64,000 nucleotides of DNA from Ascarosepion bandense (taxonomy: Eukaryota > Mollusca > Cephalopoda > Sepiida > Sepiidae), in assembly GCA_037127315.1 (NCBI GenBank), contig JBBBDQ010001686.1, positions 1,866,001 to 1,930,000 on the forward strand, written 5' to 3'. The position numbers and the translations under genes are program-made. Position 1 is the first letter of the stretch. Each line of letters begins with the position of its first letter. Positions 41,973 through 51,801 of the stretch are shown in pieces. A model generated the notes under the pieces. The model was not told where the DNA came from. It made no database searches and saw only the letters and a program-made list of their open reading frames with translations.

Positions 41973-42560
41973 ATAATAATTGGAATCAGGATTAAGACTT
42001 TTACGGTTCATAAAGTGGGGGATCAGTTTTCTATTATTGTAAAGTAATAAACTGATCCCCCAGTAGTTACTACTTCATAATATAATACATATCTTCCGCC
42101 TCTAGCTATGAGTCAAATAACAGGACAGATTTGGTTCTATAGCCTTGGCTGGCAACCAGTCTATCGCAGAAAGCAATTGCAACCTATTGCGGGATAATCT
42201 TCTACCCAAAGCGTGAATCACGTATGGCACTTAACTGACTGACTGAATATAATAATTGGAATCAGGATTAAGACTTTTACGGTTCATAAAGTGGGGGATC
42301 GGTTTTCTATTATTGTAAAGTAATAAACTGATCCCCCAGTAGTTACTACTTCATAATATAATAGATATCTTCCGCCTCTAGCTATGAGTCAAATAACAGG
42401 AAAGATTTGGTTCTATAGCCTTGACTGGCAACCAGTCTACCGCAGAAAGCAACTGCAACCTACTGCGGGATAACCTTTCTGCCCAGTTAGTCGTGTCTCT
42501 TTCGAAACATGATTTTCCAAAGCGTGTAACACGTATGTCACTTAACGGACTGACTGGGTC
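41846..42560 (+). repeat. 276-bp tandem unit: SINE tail plus hairpin
   Basis: The unit starting CAGGACAGATT (41846, 42121; third partial start at 42397) holds the SINE tail, a linker (AATATAATAATTGGAATCAG), a GGGGGATC(A/G)GTT...AACTGATCCCCC hairpin (42021-42065, 42296-42341) and TATCTTCCGCCTCTAGCTATGAGTC. The first two units are almost identical; the third stops in the SINE tail. Confidence 0.88.
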
Positions 42561-42599
42561 GTTGCAGATATTTAATATATCTTCAAATATCTTTAAAAA

Positions 42600-42985
42600 T
42601 TCTATCAAAATAGAAATATCTTGCCACAGAAATCTCAAAAAATGTGGCACATGAGGACATCAATAATTCCATTTGTCGTTGGAGCCCTCAGATTGATTGG
42701 AAAAGGACCCGATAGATTCATTGAAGGGATTCCTAGTAGCCCATGTCTTATAGAAATACAAAAATTTACAGCTCTTCAAAAACTATCAAAATACAAGGAT
42801 CTTGAAGTGGATCAAAATACAAGGATCTCAAAAATGTGGTAGATGAGGATATCAATAATTCCATTTGTAGTTAGAGCCTTCTTATTGAATGGAGAATATT
42901 CTGATAGAATTTTAAAGGGATTCCTGGGTGTATATGCCTTAAAAAAATAAAAGAATTGTATTCAAGTACACCTCACACACTATGC
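42600..42985 (+). pseudogene. Diverged R4-like endonuclease tail
   Basis: Plus-strand codons MRTSIIPFVVGALRLIGKG and DRFIEGIPSSPCLIEIQKF parallel TRVVPVIVGALGMIKNGTKQ ... IPGNPSLRDIQKI of the R4/Dong-like copies, but at low identity, so this is another subfamily. The same stretch occurs twice (42640 and 42840) around KLSKYKDLE codons, the second copy carrying a stop. Confidence 0.72.
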
Positions 42986-43160
42986 CAGTCAGTCAGTTAG
43001 GGGCCATACGTGATACACACTTGGGCGATCATATATTGAAAGAGACATTACTGACTGGTCAGAAGATTACCCCGCAATTGGTTGTCATTAATTTCTGCGG
43101 TAAACTGGTTGCCAGCCAAGACTATAGAACCCAATTTGTCCTGTTATTTGACTCATAGCT
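42982..43160 (-). repeat. tRNA-derived SINE, 3' half
   Basis: Minus-strand SINE tail (CAGTCAGTCAGTTAGGGGCC, CGATCATATATTGAAAGAGA, CAGAAGATTACCCCGCAATT), cut off at TTATTTGACTCATAGCTA, the same position as in the tandem units at 42.1 kb. Confidence 0.82.
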
Positions 43161-43199
43161 AGTAGGAGAAGTGTTGTATTATATTATTAAGTAGTAATT

Positions 43200-43252
43200 A
43201 GTGGGGGATTAGTTTATTACTTCAAAACAATATAGAACTGATCACTCACTTT
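43200..43252. repeat. Small hairpin element (GGGGGATTA type)
   Basis: GTGGGGGATTAGTTTATTAC ... AGAACTGATCACTCACT, an imperfect member of the hairpin family, again between two SINE tails (here in reverse orientation). Confidence 0.7.
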
Positions 43253-43289
43253 ATGACCAGTTGCAGCCTTAATCATGATTCCAACTATT

Positions 43290-43592
43290 ATATTCAGTCA
43301 GTCAGTTAAGTGCCATACGTGATACACGCTTTGGGCAATCATGTCTTGAAAGAGACATGACTGACTGGGCAGAAGATTATCCCGCAAAAGGTTGTTATTA
43401 CTTTCTCTGGTAGACTGGTTGCCAGCGAATGCTATAGAACCCAATCTGTCCTGTTATTTAACCTATAACTGGAGGGAAGAGACGGATTAATATGTTTTCC
43501 AAAGTTATTTGCGCGGAAGAAATTCAACTAGAATTCGAACTCTGCTCCCCGATTTCTCGTTCCAAGCTGATATCCACTGCACCACAAGGCAC
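43290..43592 (-). mobile_element. tRNA-derived SINE, near full-length
   Basis: Minus strand: TTGTGGTGCAGTGGATATCAGC near 43588 to the CAGTCAGTCAGTTAAGTGCC tail at 43297. A few bases are missing after the B box. Confidence 0.85.
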
Positions 43593-43724
43593 GTTCCTCA
43601 CACTCTGTAAAACGTGTATAATCTTCGATTTCATAATCAGCAGAAAATGCAGAAAACCATTTCTAGCCTGAAATCTCTAGTTGGAACTCGGAATGGAATG
43701 TGTATTCAACGGAAATCAAGGGAC

Positions 43725-43725
<1 letters not shown>

Positions 43726-43793
<68 letters not shown>
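43726..43793. repeat. (AAT)n(ATT)n palindromic microsatellite
   Basis: About 12 AAT units switch to about 10 ATT units, so the two halves are complementary. The switch suggests two repeat tracts joined in inverted orientation. Confidence 0.95.
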
Positions 43794-43794
<1 letters not shown>

Positions 43795-43799
43795 CTTAC

Positions 43800-43915
43800 T
43801 AAAATTCCGGCAGAGATAACCAAAACAAATTACCTTTGTTATACAGAAATATCGCTAAAAACGATAGACCAATTACATGTCTATCCCCAATTTACAAACT
43901 GTTGACATCTACAGT
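43800..43915 (+). pseudogene. Diverged R4-like RT fragment
   Basis: Plus-strand codons NDRPITCLSPIYKLLTST correspond to NYRPITCLPTTYKLLTS in the R4/Dong-like RT. It is a short isolated piece next to an AAT/ATT repeat, probably of the diverged subfamily also seen at 42.6 kb. Confidence 0.75.
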
Positions 43916-44640
43916 ATTTACATTATTCGGACTATTATCCTCATCTTTGTTGCCATTTGTACGACATTTCATAATAGATCATTAATAGATGAGGTAGTAT
44001 TTACACTATTTACATGATTCGGACTATTGTCCTTATCTTTGTTGCCATTTGAACGACATTTAATAATAGATCATTCTATTTGTCTATATTTCTGAGATGA
44101 GGTAGTATTTACAGTATTTACATTAATCGGACTATTGTCCTCATCTTTGTTGGCATTTGTACGACATTTCATAATAGATCATTCTATTTGTCTATATCTC
44201 TGAGATGAGGTAGTATTTACAGTATTTACATTAATCGGACTATTGTCCTCATCTTTGTTGGCATTTGTACGACATTTCATAATAGATCATTCTATTTGTC
44301 TATATTTCTGTGATAAGGTAGTATTTACAGTATTTACATTATTCAGACTATTGTCCCATTTTGTTGCCATTTGTATGGCGTTTAATAATAGATCATTCTA
44401 TTTGTCTATATTTCTGAGATGAGGTAGTATTTACAGTATTTACATTAATCGGACTATTGTCCTCATCTTTGTTGGCATTTGTACGACATTTCATAATAGA
44501 TCATTCTATTTGTCTATATCTCTGAAATAAGGTAATATTTACACTACTTACATGATTCGGACTATTGTCCTCATCTTTGTTGACATTTGAACGATGTTTA
44601 ATAATAGATCATTCTATTTGTCTATATTTCTAAAATTAGA
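43916..44640. repeat. Tandem repeat of about 117-bp unit
   Basis: Six to seven units containing GGACTATTGTCCTCATCTTTG, GCATTTGTACGACATTTCAT, AATAGATCATTCTATTTGTC and a GAGATGAGGTAGTATTTACA block. One early unit lacks the TCTATTTGTC part. Frames through it have no domain. Confidence 0.92.
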
Positions 44641-44760
44641 TATTATTAAACGTCGTACAAATGGCAACAAAGATGAGGACAATAGTCCGAATAATATAAA
44701 TAGAGTAAATACTATCTCATTTTGGAAATATAGACATGCTTTTGACTTGGTAACTGAAAT
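44641..44760. repeat. Inverted unit of the 117-bp array
   Basis: Reverse-complement copy of one array unit (CGTCGTACAAATGGCAACAAAG, GAGGACAATAGTCCGAATAA, GTAAATACTATCTCA). On the plus strand it is open and continues into codons SFWKYRHAFDLVTEI, so the unit may derive from coding sequence of an element. Confidence 0.82.
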
Positions 44761-44766
44761 CAAATT

Positions 44767-44767
44767 G

Positions 44768-44814
<47 letters not shown>

Positions 44815-44832
44815 GTGTTGATAATAATGATG

Positions 44833-44865
<33 letters not shown>

Positions 44866-44866
44866 G
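44767..44866. repeat. (TGA)n(TAA)n microsatellite
   Basis: About 16 TGA units then TAA/AAT units leading directly into R4/Dong-like copy G. Confidence 0.95.
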
Positions 44867-45508
44867 TGTTTGTTTACAGCTTTTCCAAAATGTTTGCACA
44901 TTGGGCAATATTTACATTGGGCAATGTGCAAACATTATGGAAAAGCTGTAAACAAACACTGGTATGAACATCATCCAGCACCGGTTACAGAAATAGAAGA
45001 TGTAACCATTCTATGGGATTACACCATCTACACAGACAGAAAAATTGAAGCAAACAGGCCAGACATTATTGTTAAAAACCAGAAAGAAAAATCTTGTCTA
45101 TTAATTGATATGGCTTGTCCAGCGGATTGTAACATAGCAACCAAGGAATTTGAAAAACTGTCAAAATATAAAGACCTGGAAATTGAAATAGAAAAAATGT
45201 GGAAATTGAAAACAAGAGTTGTACCAGTGATAGTAGGTGCACTTGGAATGATAAAAAATGGAACAAAACAACACATTGAAAGAATCCCTGGAAACCCCAG
45301 CTTAAGAGATATACAAAAAATTGTCTTATTAAGTACAGCCCACACACTAAGGAAAACTTTATCTATGTAATGCTGGGGATGATAGGGAAGATAGAAAAAC
45401 ATGAAATGGAGTCATAACAACACGCCACTACCTGCCTTAGGTCTCCCCGCAGACTTGGTTGGTAGTGAGACCAAAGCAGAAATCGAAATATGATGAAAAA
45501 TTACATAA
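44867..45508 (+). pseudogene. R4/Dong-like 3' copy G with fold-back 5' end
   Basis: The frame from 44870 to 45370 covers the end of the knuckle region and the endonuclease (RPDIIVKNQKEKSCLLIDMA), ending HTLRKTLSM, with the 3' end GATGAAAAATTACATAATAATAAT. At the 5' side the first 40 bases are the inverted copy of the following 40 (arms about 44868-44911 and 44915-44959). The copy therefore begins with a palindrome and not a simple truncation. Confidence 0.88.
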
Positions 45509-46180
45509 TAATAATAAAAGTAATGATAATATTAATCATTTCTTTATAAGGAAATATGCTACTTTCACTGTCCGAGCAGCCGGTACTATTCAAGTTAATC
45601 TTATTCTGTACTCCCTCTCTGTCCGGCTGGAAGAAGCCCTCTGCTCAGGCAGTACCTCTCCTTCAGTAGGGAGCTAGGTTTATTGTACGGTACCTGAGGT
45701 CTCATAAATGGAGGAAGTCTCTAGGAGAAGTTGTGCCATTTTCCCCATCTTTTTGTCGTTAAACATACTTTAAACTGACCTTGTGTCCCATTCGGTTACG
45801 ACGTGGATGCCCCTGAAACATATACAGCCGTCCCTGGCTATAAGGCTAGGATCAAAATGAAGTATCTGCCCTACAATTTAAATGCGTCTTCCGACAGTGT
45901 GAAACTCTGTTTTGAACACTAGATAAAAAGGTTCTGGTATTCCAACCTCGCGTCAGTACCTCTTTCGTGTCACCAATGCGAGGCTTGGGGGTGGGGGTCG
46001 GTGAAATATCAACACCAGCGCCACTTTAGTTGCGAAGACCAGTAATTTATTTTAACTTGTTCCCCATCCAGTTTTGGTTGATTGGTTGATTTTGTTTAGC
46101 GGCATATCAACATCGCTATGGGTTATTTAATGCCGAAATCTAATTATTCTAAACATAATTTTATGGCTTCAACTAAATAT
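45509..46180. other. Intergenic; part of an unnamed repeat
   Basis: No gene. The stretch AAACTGACCTTGTGTCCCAT (about 45773) followed by a G-rich motif is echoed at about 46788, 46920 and 47180 (see findings). Confidence 0.5.
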
Positions 46181-46189
46181 ATTTTGAAC

Positions 46190-46395
46190 GTTATTGAATG
46201 CCTTGAACTATATCATAAAAAGTATTGTTGGCCATTTTCTATAAAATATATTGTTGGCTATTTTTCTCTAAAATGTATTATTGCTAATTTTTCTATAAAA
46301 TGTATTGTTGGTCAATTGCCTAGTGTTGTTAATTTTTGTATAAAATGTATTGTTGGCTATTTATCTATAAAATGTATTGTTGCTAATTTTACTGA
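46190..46395. repeat. Short tandem repeat, about 27-34-bp unit
   Basis: TATAAAATGTATTGTTGGCTATTT-like units repeat about six times (46208-46395) with variation. The sense frame is open for 95 codons but only reads the repeat (KCIVGYLSIKCIVA). Confidence 0.88.
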
Positions 46396-47630
46396 TTTTG
46401 TTTAAATGCACACCAACGTCTGGAGGTTTTTAATGCCGTTATCTAAACATTTTTTACGTAATTTAATACTATCAGAGTAAAAGGTATGTTTTTTTAAATA
46501 TATTTTGTAAATCATAAAATGTATTCTTGATAATGTTTTAATAAAAAGTTATTGTTGGTAATTTTACTACAAAAATGTATTATTTCTTTGAAAGTTTACT
46601 ATTTGCTCAAAAATGGATCCTTAATATGTCAACAACTCCGAAATAGTGTGGATAGGCAAGAGAAGCAACTAAGAGGTGGTTCCACGCTCCCCAAGTCCTC
46701 TAATCTTGCTGCTGGATGTAGTTTACTGTCGTACCCAGGCGATTCGACTTAGCCATGTGCACATGCTTGGGTTTAGCATAGAAACTGGACTTGTGCCCTA
46801 TCCTGTCAATAATCGAATTACGCTTTTCTTCGCTCTAATGACCATCATGTTGGAATCAAAATATAGCATCTGCCCCCGCGCAAACAAACAACATTTTGCA
46901 AGGCAAAGGGTTCCCTATTTAAACCGGTTTTGTGCCATATCTCGTAACCCTAGGGGTAGGCAGTAAATACCAAGTGCAGTGTATGCCTTTGATCTTTCTG
47001 CTTTTGGACAAAATACAACAAATAAAAAGAAGGATCTTTGGGCCCGGGGGTTCTAACTCTGCAGGAGAATCACCCTTGTTGCACCAAATAAAATGAGTCA
47101 GTAGTATATAGATAACAATCCTGGGTTGCTGAGACAACGAAACTTGGCTGATATGAATACGCTTCGACAATCTCACTTTAAACCGGCCTTGCGCCATATT
47201 CGGTCCCTTGGGCGTGGAGCAGTAACAACAAACTGTAATAACTTCACTTTAGTCTTTAATGTTAATGGGAATATAAACCGAAACATTCGTCATTGATTGA
47301 CAGAGCAGCCTGTGGTTCTCGAGTGATGGTTTTCTTCATTCACTGATTAATTGCTGAGATTCAAGTGTAGTATCTGTTCTCATAATCTCTAATAGTAATA
47401 TAAACCATTTCCTTATGATTATTATTTATTGACTTTCTATTAAAATAATTTTTCTAGGAAGAGAGGTAGCTGAAGAAATTAAATTTAATGTTAAATTTCC
47501 ATGTCATGTTTTTATAAGAAAGATGAATTGCAATAGACGCTGGTGTCGATCTAAAACGTAAACTTTAACTTCCTTTCTCTTTTAATGTTCGTTCTCCTTT
47601 ACTTTTATTTTTCCTTCTTTTTTTTTCTTT

Positions 47631-47633
<3 letters not shown>
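46396..47633. other. Intergenic; diverged interspersed repeats
   Basis: No gene. The motif AAACCGG(T/C)(T/C)TTG(T/C)GCCATAT followed by CC-TAGGGG-GG appears at about 46920 and 47181, and CTTGTGCCCTATCC at 46790. One minus-strand frame (47197-46919) reads through two of them but has no known domain. Confidence 0.5.
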
Positions 47634-47674
<41 letters not shown>

Positions 47675-47890
47675 GAATTGGCAAAGAAATGTTTTCATTA
47701 GATTACAGTTACAAATATCTATTCCCGATATGGGCATGTGAGTATCTGTATGTGATTCTTTTCTGGATTATTTTGAATATTAACTGTTGTATCATTTCGG
47801 TCTGACAAGCAGCGGGTTTGTCTGCGAAATACGTACTACCCATGAAATTGTAGACTATCTAAATTTTTTCTAGAGTATATATATATATAT

Positions 47891-47949
<59 letters not shown>

Positions 47950-47950
47950 A
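47634..47950. repeat. TG and TA/CA microsatellites
   Basis: (TG)n at 47634-47670; (TA)(CA)(TA) compound tract at 47876-47950. Confidence 0.93.
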
Positions 47951-48149
47951 TCAAAGAAAAATTTTAGATATTCTACAGTTTAATTCAATTCCGTTTTAAT
48001 TAAACATTGCGCGTTCATAAATTCTCTGCCACGTGAACGTTCAAATAAAACACCGTTACAAGAGCGTTCTTAAAAAGATAAACGGTAAAAGGTAAAATCA
48101 GTTATTAAAGATCACCTGAAGACACTACTCATGGTAAAAACCTGGGTAG

Positions 48150-48836
48150 CGAAATAACTCGTTTGTGCAGGGCCCGGAAGTTTTTCCCACCCGAATCTAT
48201 TCTGGACATATACAAATCTACCATCCGCCCGTGTATTGAATATTGCTGCCATATCTGGTCGGGCGCCCCTGCTGCTCTCCTTGGGCTTCTTGACAAAATA
48301 CAAAGGAGGATCTGTAACGTGCTTGATACTGACTTGGTAGACCGGCTGCAACCACTCTCTCACCGGCGTGATGTGGCTTCCCTGTGCCTCTTCTACAAGT
48401 ACTTTCATGGCTTCTGCTCCGATGAACTTAGATCACTGGTGCCGCCTAAGCACGAATTTACACGAGATACTAGATTAGCAACTAGGTCCCACCCTTTTAC
48501 AGTTAAACAAATAAGATGTAACCGTAAATTCTACTCCAACGGCCTCTTTCTCGCGCTTCCCGCCTGTGGAACTCCTTTCCACAACTCTGCTTTCCCGACA
48601 GTTACAATCTCCAGGTGTTTAAATGTAGGGTCAATAGACACCTCCTATCACACTAACTCCCAATTATTCTCAGAACACTCTCATCTACCCAACCCTCATT
48701 CTCGGTATCCTTACCCGCCTATCACCCACCCTCTGACATTTCCTATATTTAATCATCCTTTCTCCACTCTACGTAGCCCCCTGCGCAGTAGTGGCAGTGA
48801 CATGACTTGCTCGGGGTGAAACGCTTATAAAAAAAA
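48150..48836 (+). pseudogene. Jockey-like LINE 3' fragment
   Basis: Plus-strand frame from 48163: IYKSTIRPCIEYCCHIWSGA, QRRICNVLDTDLVDRLQ, SHRRDVASLCLFYKYFHGF, EFTRDTRLATRSHPFTV, which is the part after the RT palm in Jockey/CR1-type LINEs. A frameshift after FYSNGLF diverts the last codons (LWNS is out of frame near 48565). The 3' end is GGGTGAAACGCTTATAAAAAAAAA. Sister copies are at 19.9, 22.9, 24.3, 52.7 and 53.4 kb. Confidence 0.85.
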
Positions 48837-48902
48837 ATGGAAAATATTCAAAAGTTCTACAATATATTTGTATTGAACATCTTTTAACACAAGTGTATAC
48901 TC

Positions 48903-49170
48903 ATCATCATTTATCCATCACACCCAGATGGTGCATAGGGCAGCAACTTTTTGTTGCTGTTTCTGTAACAAACTGATTTTTACGGGGGAGAGTTGTTAGC
49001 CCTGCACCCAACCCCCAAACCTGGAGGACCGGTGGAGCATGCTTGGTCTTAAGGTTTACAGCACCTGTTATTCCCAAATGGTCACCAATTAACTACTGAC
49101 CAGGCTCGATGTTGTTTAACTTCTGTAATCGGACGGGAACCGGTGTATTCAACATCATATAGCCGTAGTC
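48903..49170 (-). mobile_element. 5S rRNA-derived SINE
   Basis: On the minus strand, 49170-49060 follows 5S rRNA (TACGGC start, GGTGACCATTTGGGAATAAC near 49082-49063). A body with CACCGGTCCTCCAGG, AGGGCTAACAACTCTCCCCC and GCACCATCTGGGTGTGATGG follows, then a GAT-rich tail at 48903-48915. It is the same family as 57027-57282, with an extra segment between the 5S part and body. Confidence 0.82.
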
Positions 49171-49246
49171 ACAAATGTATACCAAAAGCTAAGTATTAAA
49201 CAACTTGGTTGTTTCTAGCCAGTTTCGTTGAACTTCTTTAATTTCC

Positions 49247-49247
<1 letters not shown>

Positions 49248-49296
<49 letters not shown>
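49248..49296. repeat. (TA)n microsatellite
   Basis: About 24 TA units; a shorter TA tract follows at 49389-49406. Confidence 0.96.
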
Positions 49297-49299
<3 letters not shown>

Positions 49300-49649
49300 G
49301 TTTTTGAACATGTACATAATTTCTTCTATATATGTCCTCTTATCTACAATCATATGGCTGTTTCAGTGTTTGGACTTCAAACACATCATATATATATATA
49401 TATATAAGCGAGAAGAAGCAAAAGACTTGAGGGATGAAGGCATCACAATAATGCCATCACGAAACTTTGAAGTCGTCAAAACTCTGCCCAAATTTCCCTC
49501 AATTAAGCCTCCATGTTTGTCTCGATATCTAGCACTTATGGCAAAAGTCCTGCTTGGCTGAAATGCATTTCTACTAGTAAGCGACAAAAAAACAGCAATC
49601 TTAACACTATGTTTTATCACAACTTAACACTATCTATCTATCTATCTAT

Positions 49650-49795
49650 CTATAGTCATCTGCAGACAGATCTGTTTCGCTGTATCACGGCTCATCAGTG
49701 CGGTTAGACATCCGATTGCTTTTTACCCAGGATTGAAACCTGACAGAATTGGCGTCAGTCGGCGATTTTACCTCTGAGCTATGGGCGCTCGGTAG
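49650..49795 (-). repeat. tRNA-derived SINE (second family)
   Basis: On the minus strand: GCCCATAGCTCAGAGGTAAA (A-box-like, near 49790-49770) and CAGGTTTCAATCCTGGGTA (B-box-like, near 49745-49722) with tRNA-like spacing, then CGGATGTCTAACCGCACTGA and CCGTGATACAGCG. A related, more decayed copy is at 7395-7525. CTAT repeats abut it at 49630-49653. Confidence 0.7.
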
Positions 49796-50085
49796 AAGGA
49801 GGAGGACTTTTTGAGTATGATGTGTCATATGCCTGTGGCCAGAGTGCTCTAATTCATTGCTGAATGAACGATGATATATATATATTTGAAACTAACAGCA
49901 ATTATAAGGAACTAAATCGCTAGAACTGGCGCTAACTTAACTATAATTACATCGTCTTGAACACCCAGAACAGAACCTCTTCTTAGGGCAAAGGTGGGGG
50001 TATAAAAAAAGAAACAAACGGCCTACAAGCACAAAACGTCCAGTATCCGTTAGAAAGAACAAAACCCCGAGATGAAACCTTAACA

Positions 50086-50130
<45 letters not shown>
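50086..50130. repeat. (GATA)n microsatellite
   Basis: About 11 uninterrupted units. Confidence 0.97.
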
Positions 50131-50131
<1 letters not shown>

Positions 50132-50257
50132 TTGTTTGTTATAACATTATTTTTATTTAATACTCGTATTTGAGTAGATAGTCTTTTTATCTATAATTAA
50201 ACAGTGCATTTATATTTATCCAGTGGTCTGTGTATTCGAGAAATCGTGTTAGATAAA

Positions 50258-50345
50258 TAAACATGTTCCGGCAGGATTTGAACCTGCGACTCCTATTTAT
50301 CTGTGGTCTAGTGTGACACAGAGCTCCGAAGGCGAATTGGCATGG
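50258..50345 (-). other. tRNA-like sequence (pseudogene or SINE head)
   Basis: Minus-strand GGAGTCGCAGGTTCAAATCC TGCCGGAACA (near 50300-50260) has a canonical B box and a T-arm-like stem. The 5' half (GGAGCTCTGTGTCACACTAG) does not form a clear acceptor or D arm with it, so a functional tRNA is not supported. Confidence 0.45.
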
Positions 50346-50421
50346 CCAAGGAATCATTCCAGAAGTTGAGTAATGTATTACGAAACAGGCAAATTTCGCT
50401 AGAAGCAACAAAAAAAGAGTA

Positions 50422-50850
50422 TTGGATTGCTATGTGATGTCGATTCTTCAATGTGTCGGTGAATGCTGGACAATATCATCAAAGATGAAGGAAAAACTTG
50501 AGGCAACATCAATGTTGTTCTACAGAAGGGTGCTGCGGATAACATGGATCGAGCATGTGAGCAATGATGAGGTTTTGGAAAGGATGGAAACGAAAATGAA
50601 ATTAATACTGAGCATCAGGAAGAGACAGGTAAAGTTCCTGGGACATGCAATGAGGAAGGAGAGCTTGGAGAACCTTATACTAACAGGCCAGATAGAGAGA
50701 AAAAGAGACAGGGGAAAGCAGCAGATGGAACGAGGGTTGCATGGTGTAAAAGGAAAAGGCGTGCCAAGAGCCACCAGGTATAGGGAGACATGGAAAGCCA
50801 TGATCGCATACGTCCTAAAAAGACACATAGAAGAAAAATATATATGCCAA
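50422..50850 (+). pseudogene. RTE-like LINE C-terminal fragment
   Basis: 148-codon plus-strand frame: MDCYVMSILQCVGECWTIS, LEATSMLFYRRVLRITWIEH, RKRQVKFLGHAMRKESLENL, GKQQMERGLHGVKGKG, RATRYRETWKAMIAYV. This is the conserved C-terminal segment after the RT in RTE-type LINEs. It is 5'-truncated, lacks the catalytic domains and is followed by a second 3' end at 50985. Confidence 0.82.
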
Positions 50851-50883
50851 CTGTTTATAAACAATTAGAAGCCGGGTATAAAA

Positions 50884-50935
50884 TGGGGGATCAATTATAT
50901 ATTATAATCAATATATAAACTGATCCCTCATTTTG
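50884..50935. repeat. Small hairpin element (GGGGGATCA type)
   Basis: GGGGGATCAATTATATATTA ... AACTGATCCCTCA with AT-rich centre; matches 40487-40545 including the flanking CTAGTTTCTATACATTTATA. Confidence 0.75.
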
Positions 50936-50984
50936 TGGCTATGCTAGTTTCTATACATTTATATTCTAGATTTATGAGTTTGGG

Positions 50985-51115
50985 CTAGTGGATGGCAGAG
51001 CTGGGTTTGTCTGGTGTAAAAGGAGAAAGCGTGCTAAGAGCCATCAGGGATAGAGAGACGTGAAAAGCCGTGAACGCCTCAGTCCTGAAGAGACAGGGCA
51101 CATAGAAGAAGAAGT
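50985..51115 (+). repeat. RTE-like LINE 3' end with (GAA)n
   Basis: GTGGATGGCAGAGCTGGGTT ... GGCACATAGAAGAAGAAG, same as 40590-40733. The preceding hairpin, linker and 3' end form a block shared by 40.48-40.73 and 50.88-51.12 kb. Confidence 0.8.
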
Positions 51116-51119
51116 GCTA

Positions 51120-51590
51120 AGACACGCCAGATCTAACTTTCTCTTTCATCTTTTTCTGTCGTTTTACTTCCCACTCCTTTTCTCGTTCCTCACCGTTCAC
51201 TTCTTCTTTATTTCCTTCTACCCCGTTCTACTTCTTCGTCTTTTCTCCCTTTTCTTAACCCTCGCAAATTCTTTTTCTCTCCGTTTTATGCTCTACCTGT
51301 CTTTTTCTCTCTTCTTTTATACCGCTTCTTGTTACTCTCGTCCTAAAAACCAACTTTCACTCTTTTATACTCTATCACTCTCACTATCCCTTCCTTAATC
51401 TTTTCCACCCTCTCTCTTTCTTTCTCTCTCTCTCCCTTGTTTACTCACTCTTGCTCTCTCTATCTGTTTCTTCTTCTTCCTTCCGTTACTCCTACACTCT
51501 CTCCCACTTCTATACGCTCTCTCTCTCTCATTCTCACTATCTTTCTCTTTCTCTCTCACCCCCCCTCTCTCTCTCTCTGTCTGACTTATA
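51120..51590. repeat. CT-rich low-complexity DNA
   Basis: Pyrimidine-rich with TC runs; the frames here, both strands, are low complexity. Confidence 0.85.
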
Positions 51591-51801
51591 GTTACAAATT
51601 TTGCCAAAAAGAATAACCAATTCTGAATATTTCTCGAACTGGCCTGATGTAAGCTACCAGATGAAACCTTGTTGGCCATGTTTGAACACTCTCTCGTAGC
51701 GAGACTATTAATTCGGCTTAGGTCTCGTATGAAACAATATCGATTTCACAATGTCTATTTTTCATTTTCATTTTTAACATTTTGTTTGTGTGATGTCGAA
51801 T

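Noticed and set aside
50258..50345. Functional tRNA gene on the minus strand
   Set aside because: Good B box, but no acceptor stem pairing or clear anticodon arm.
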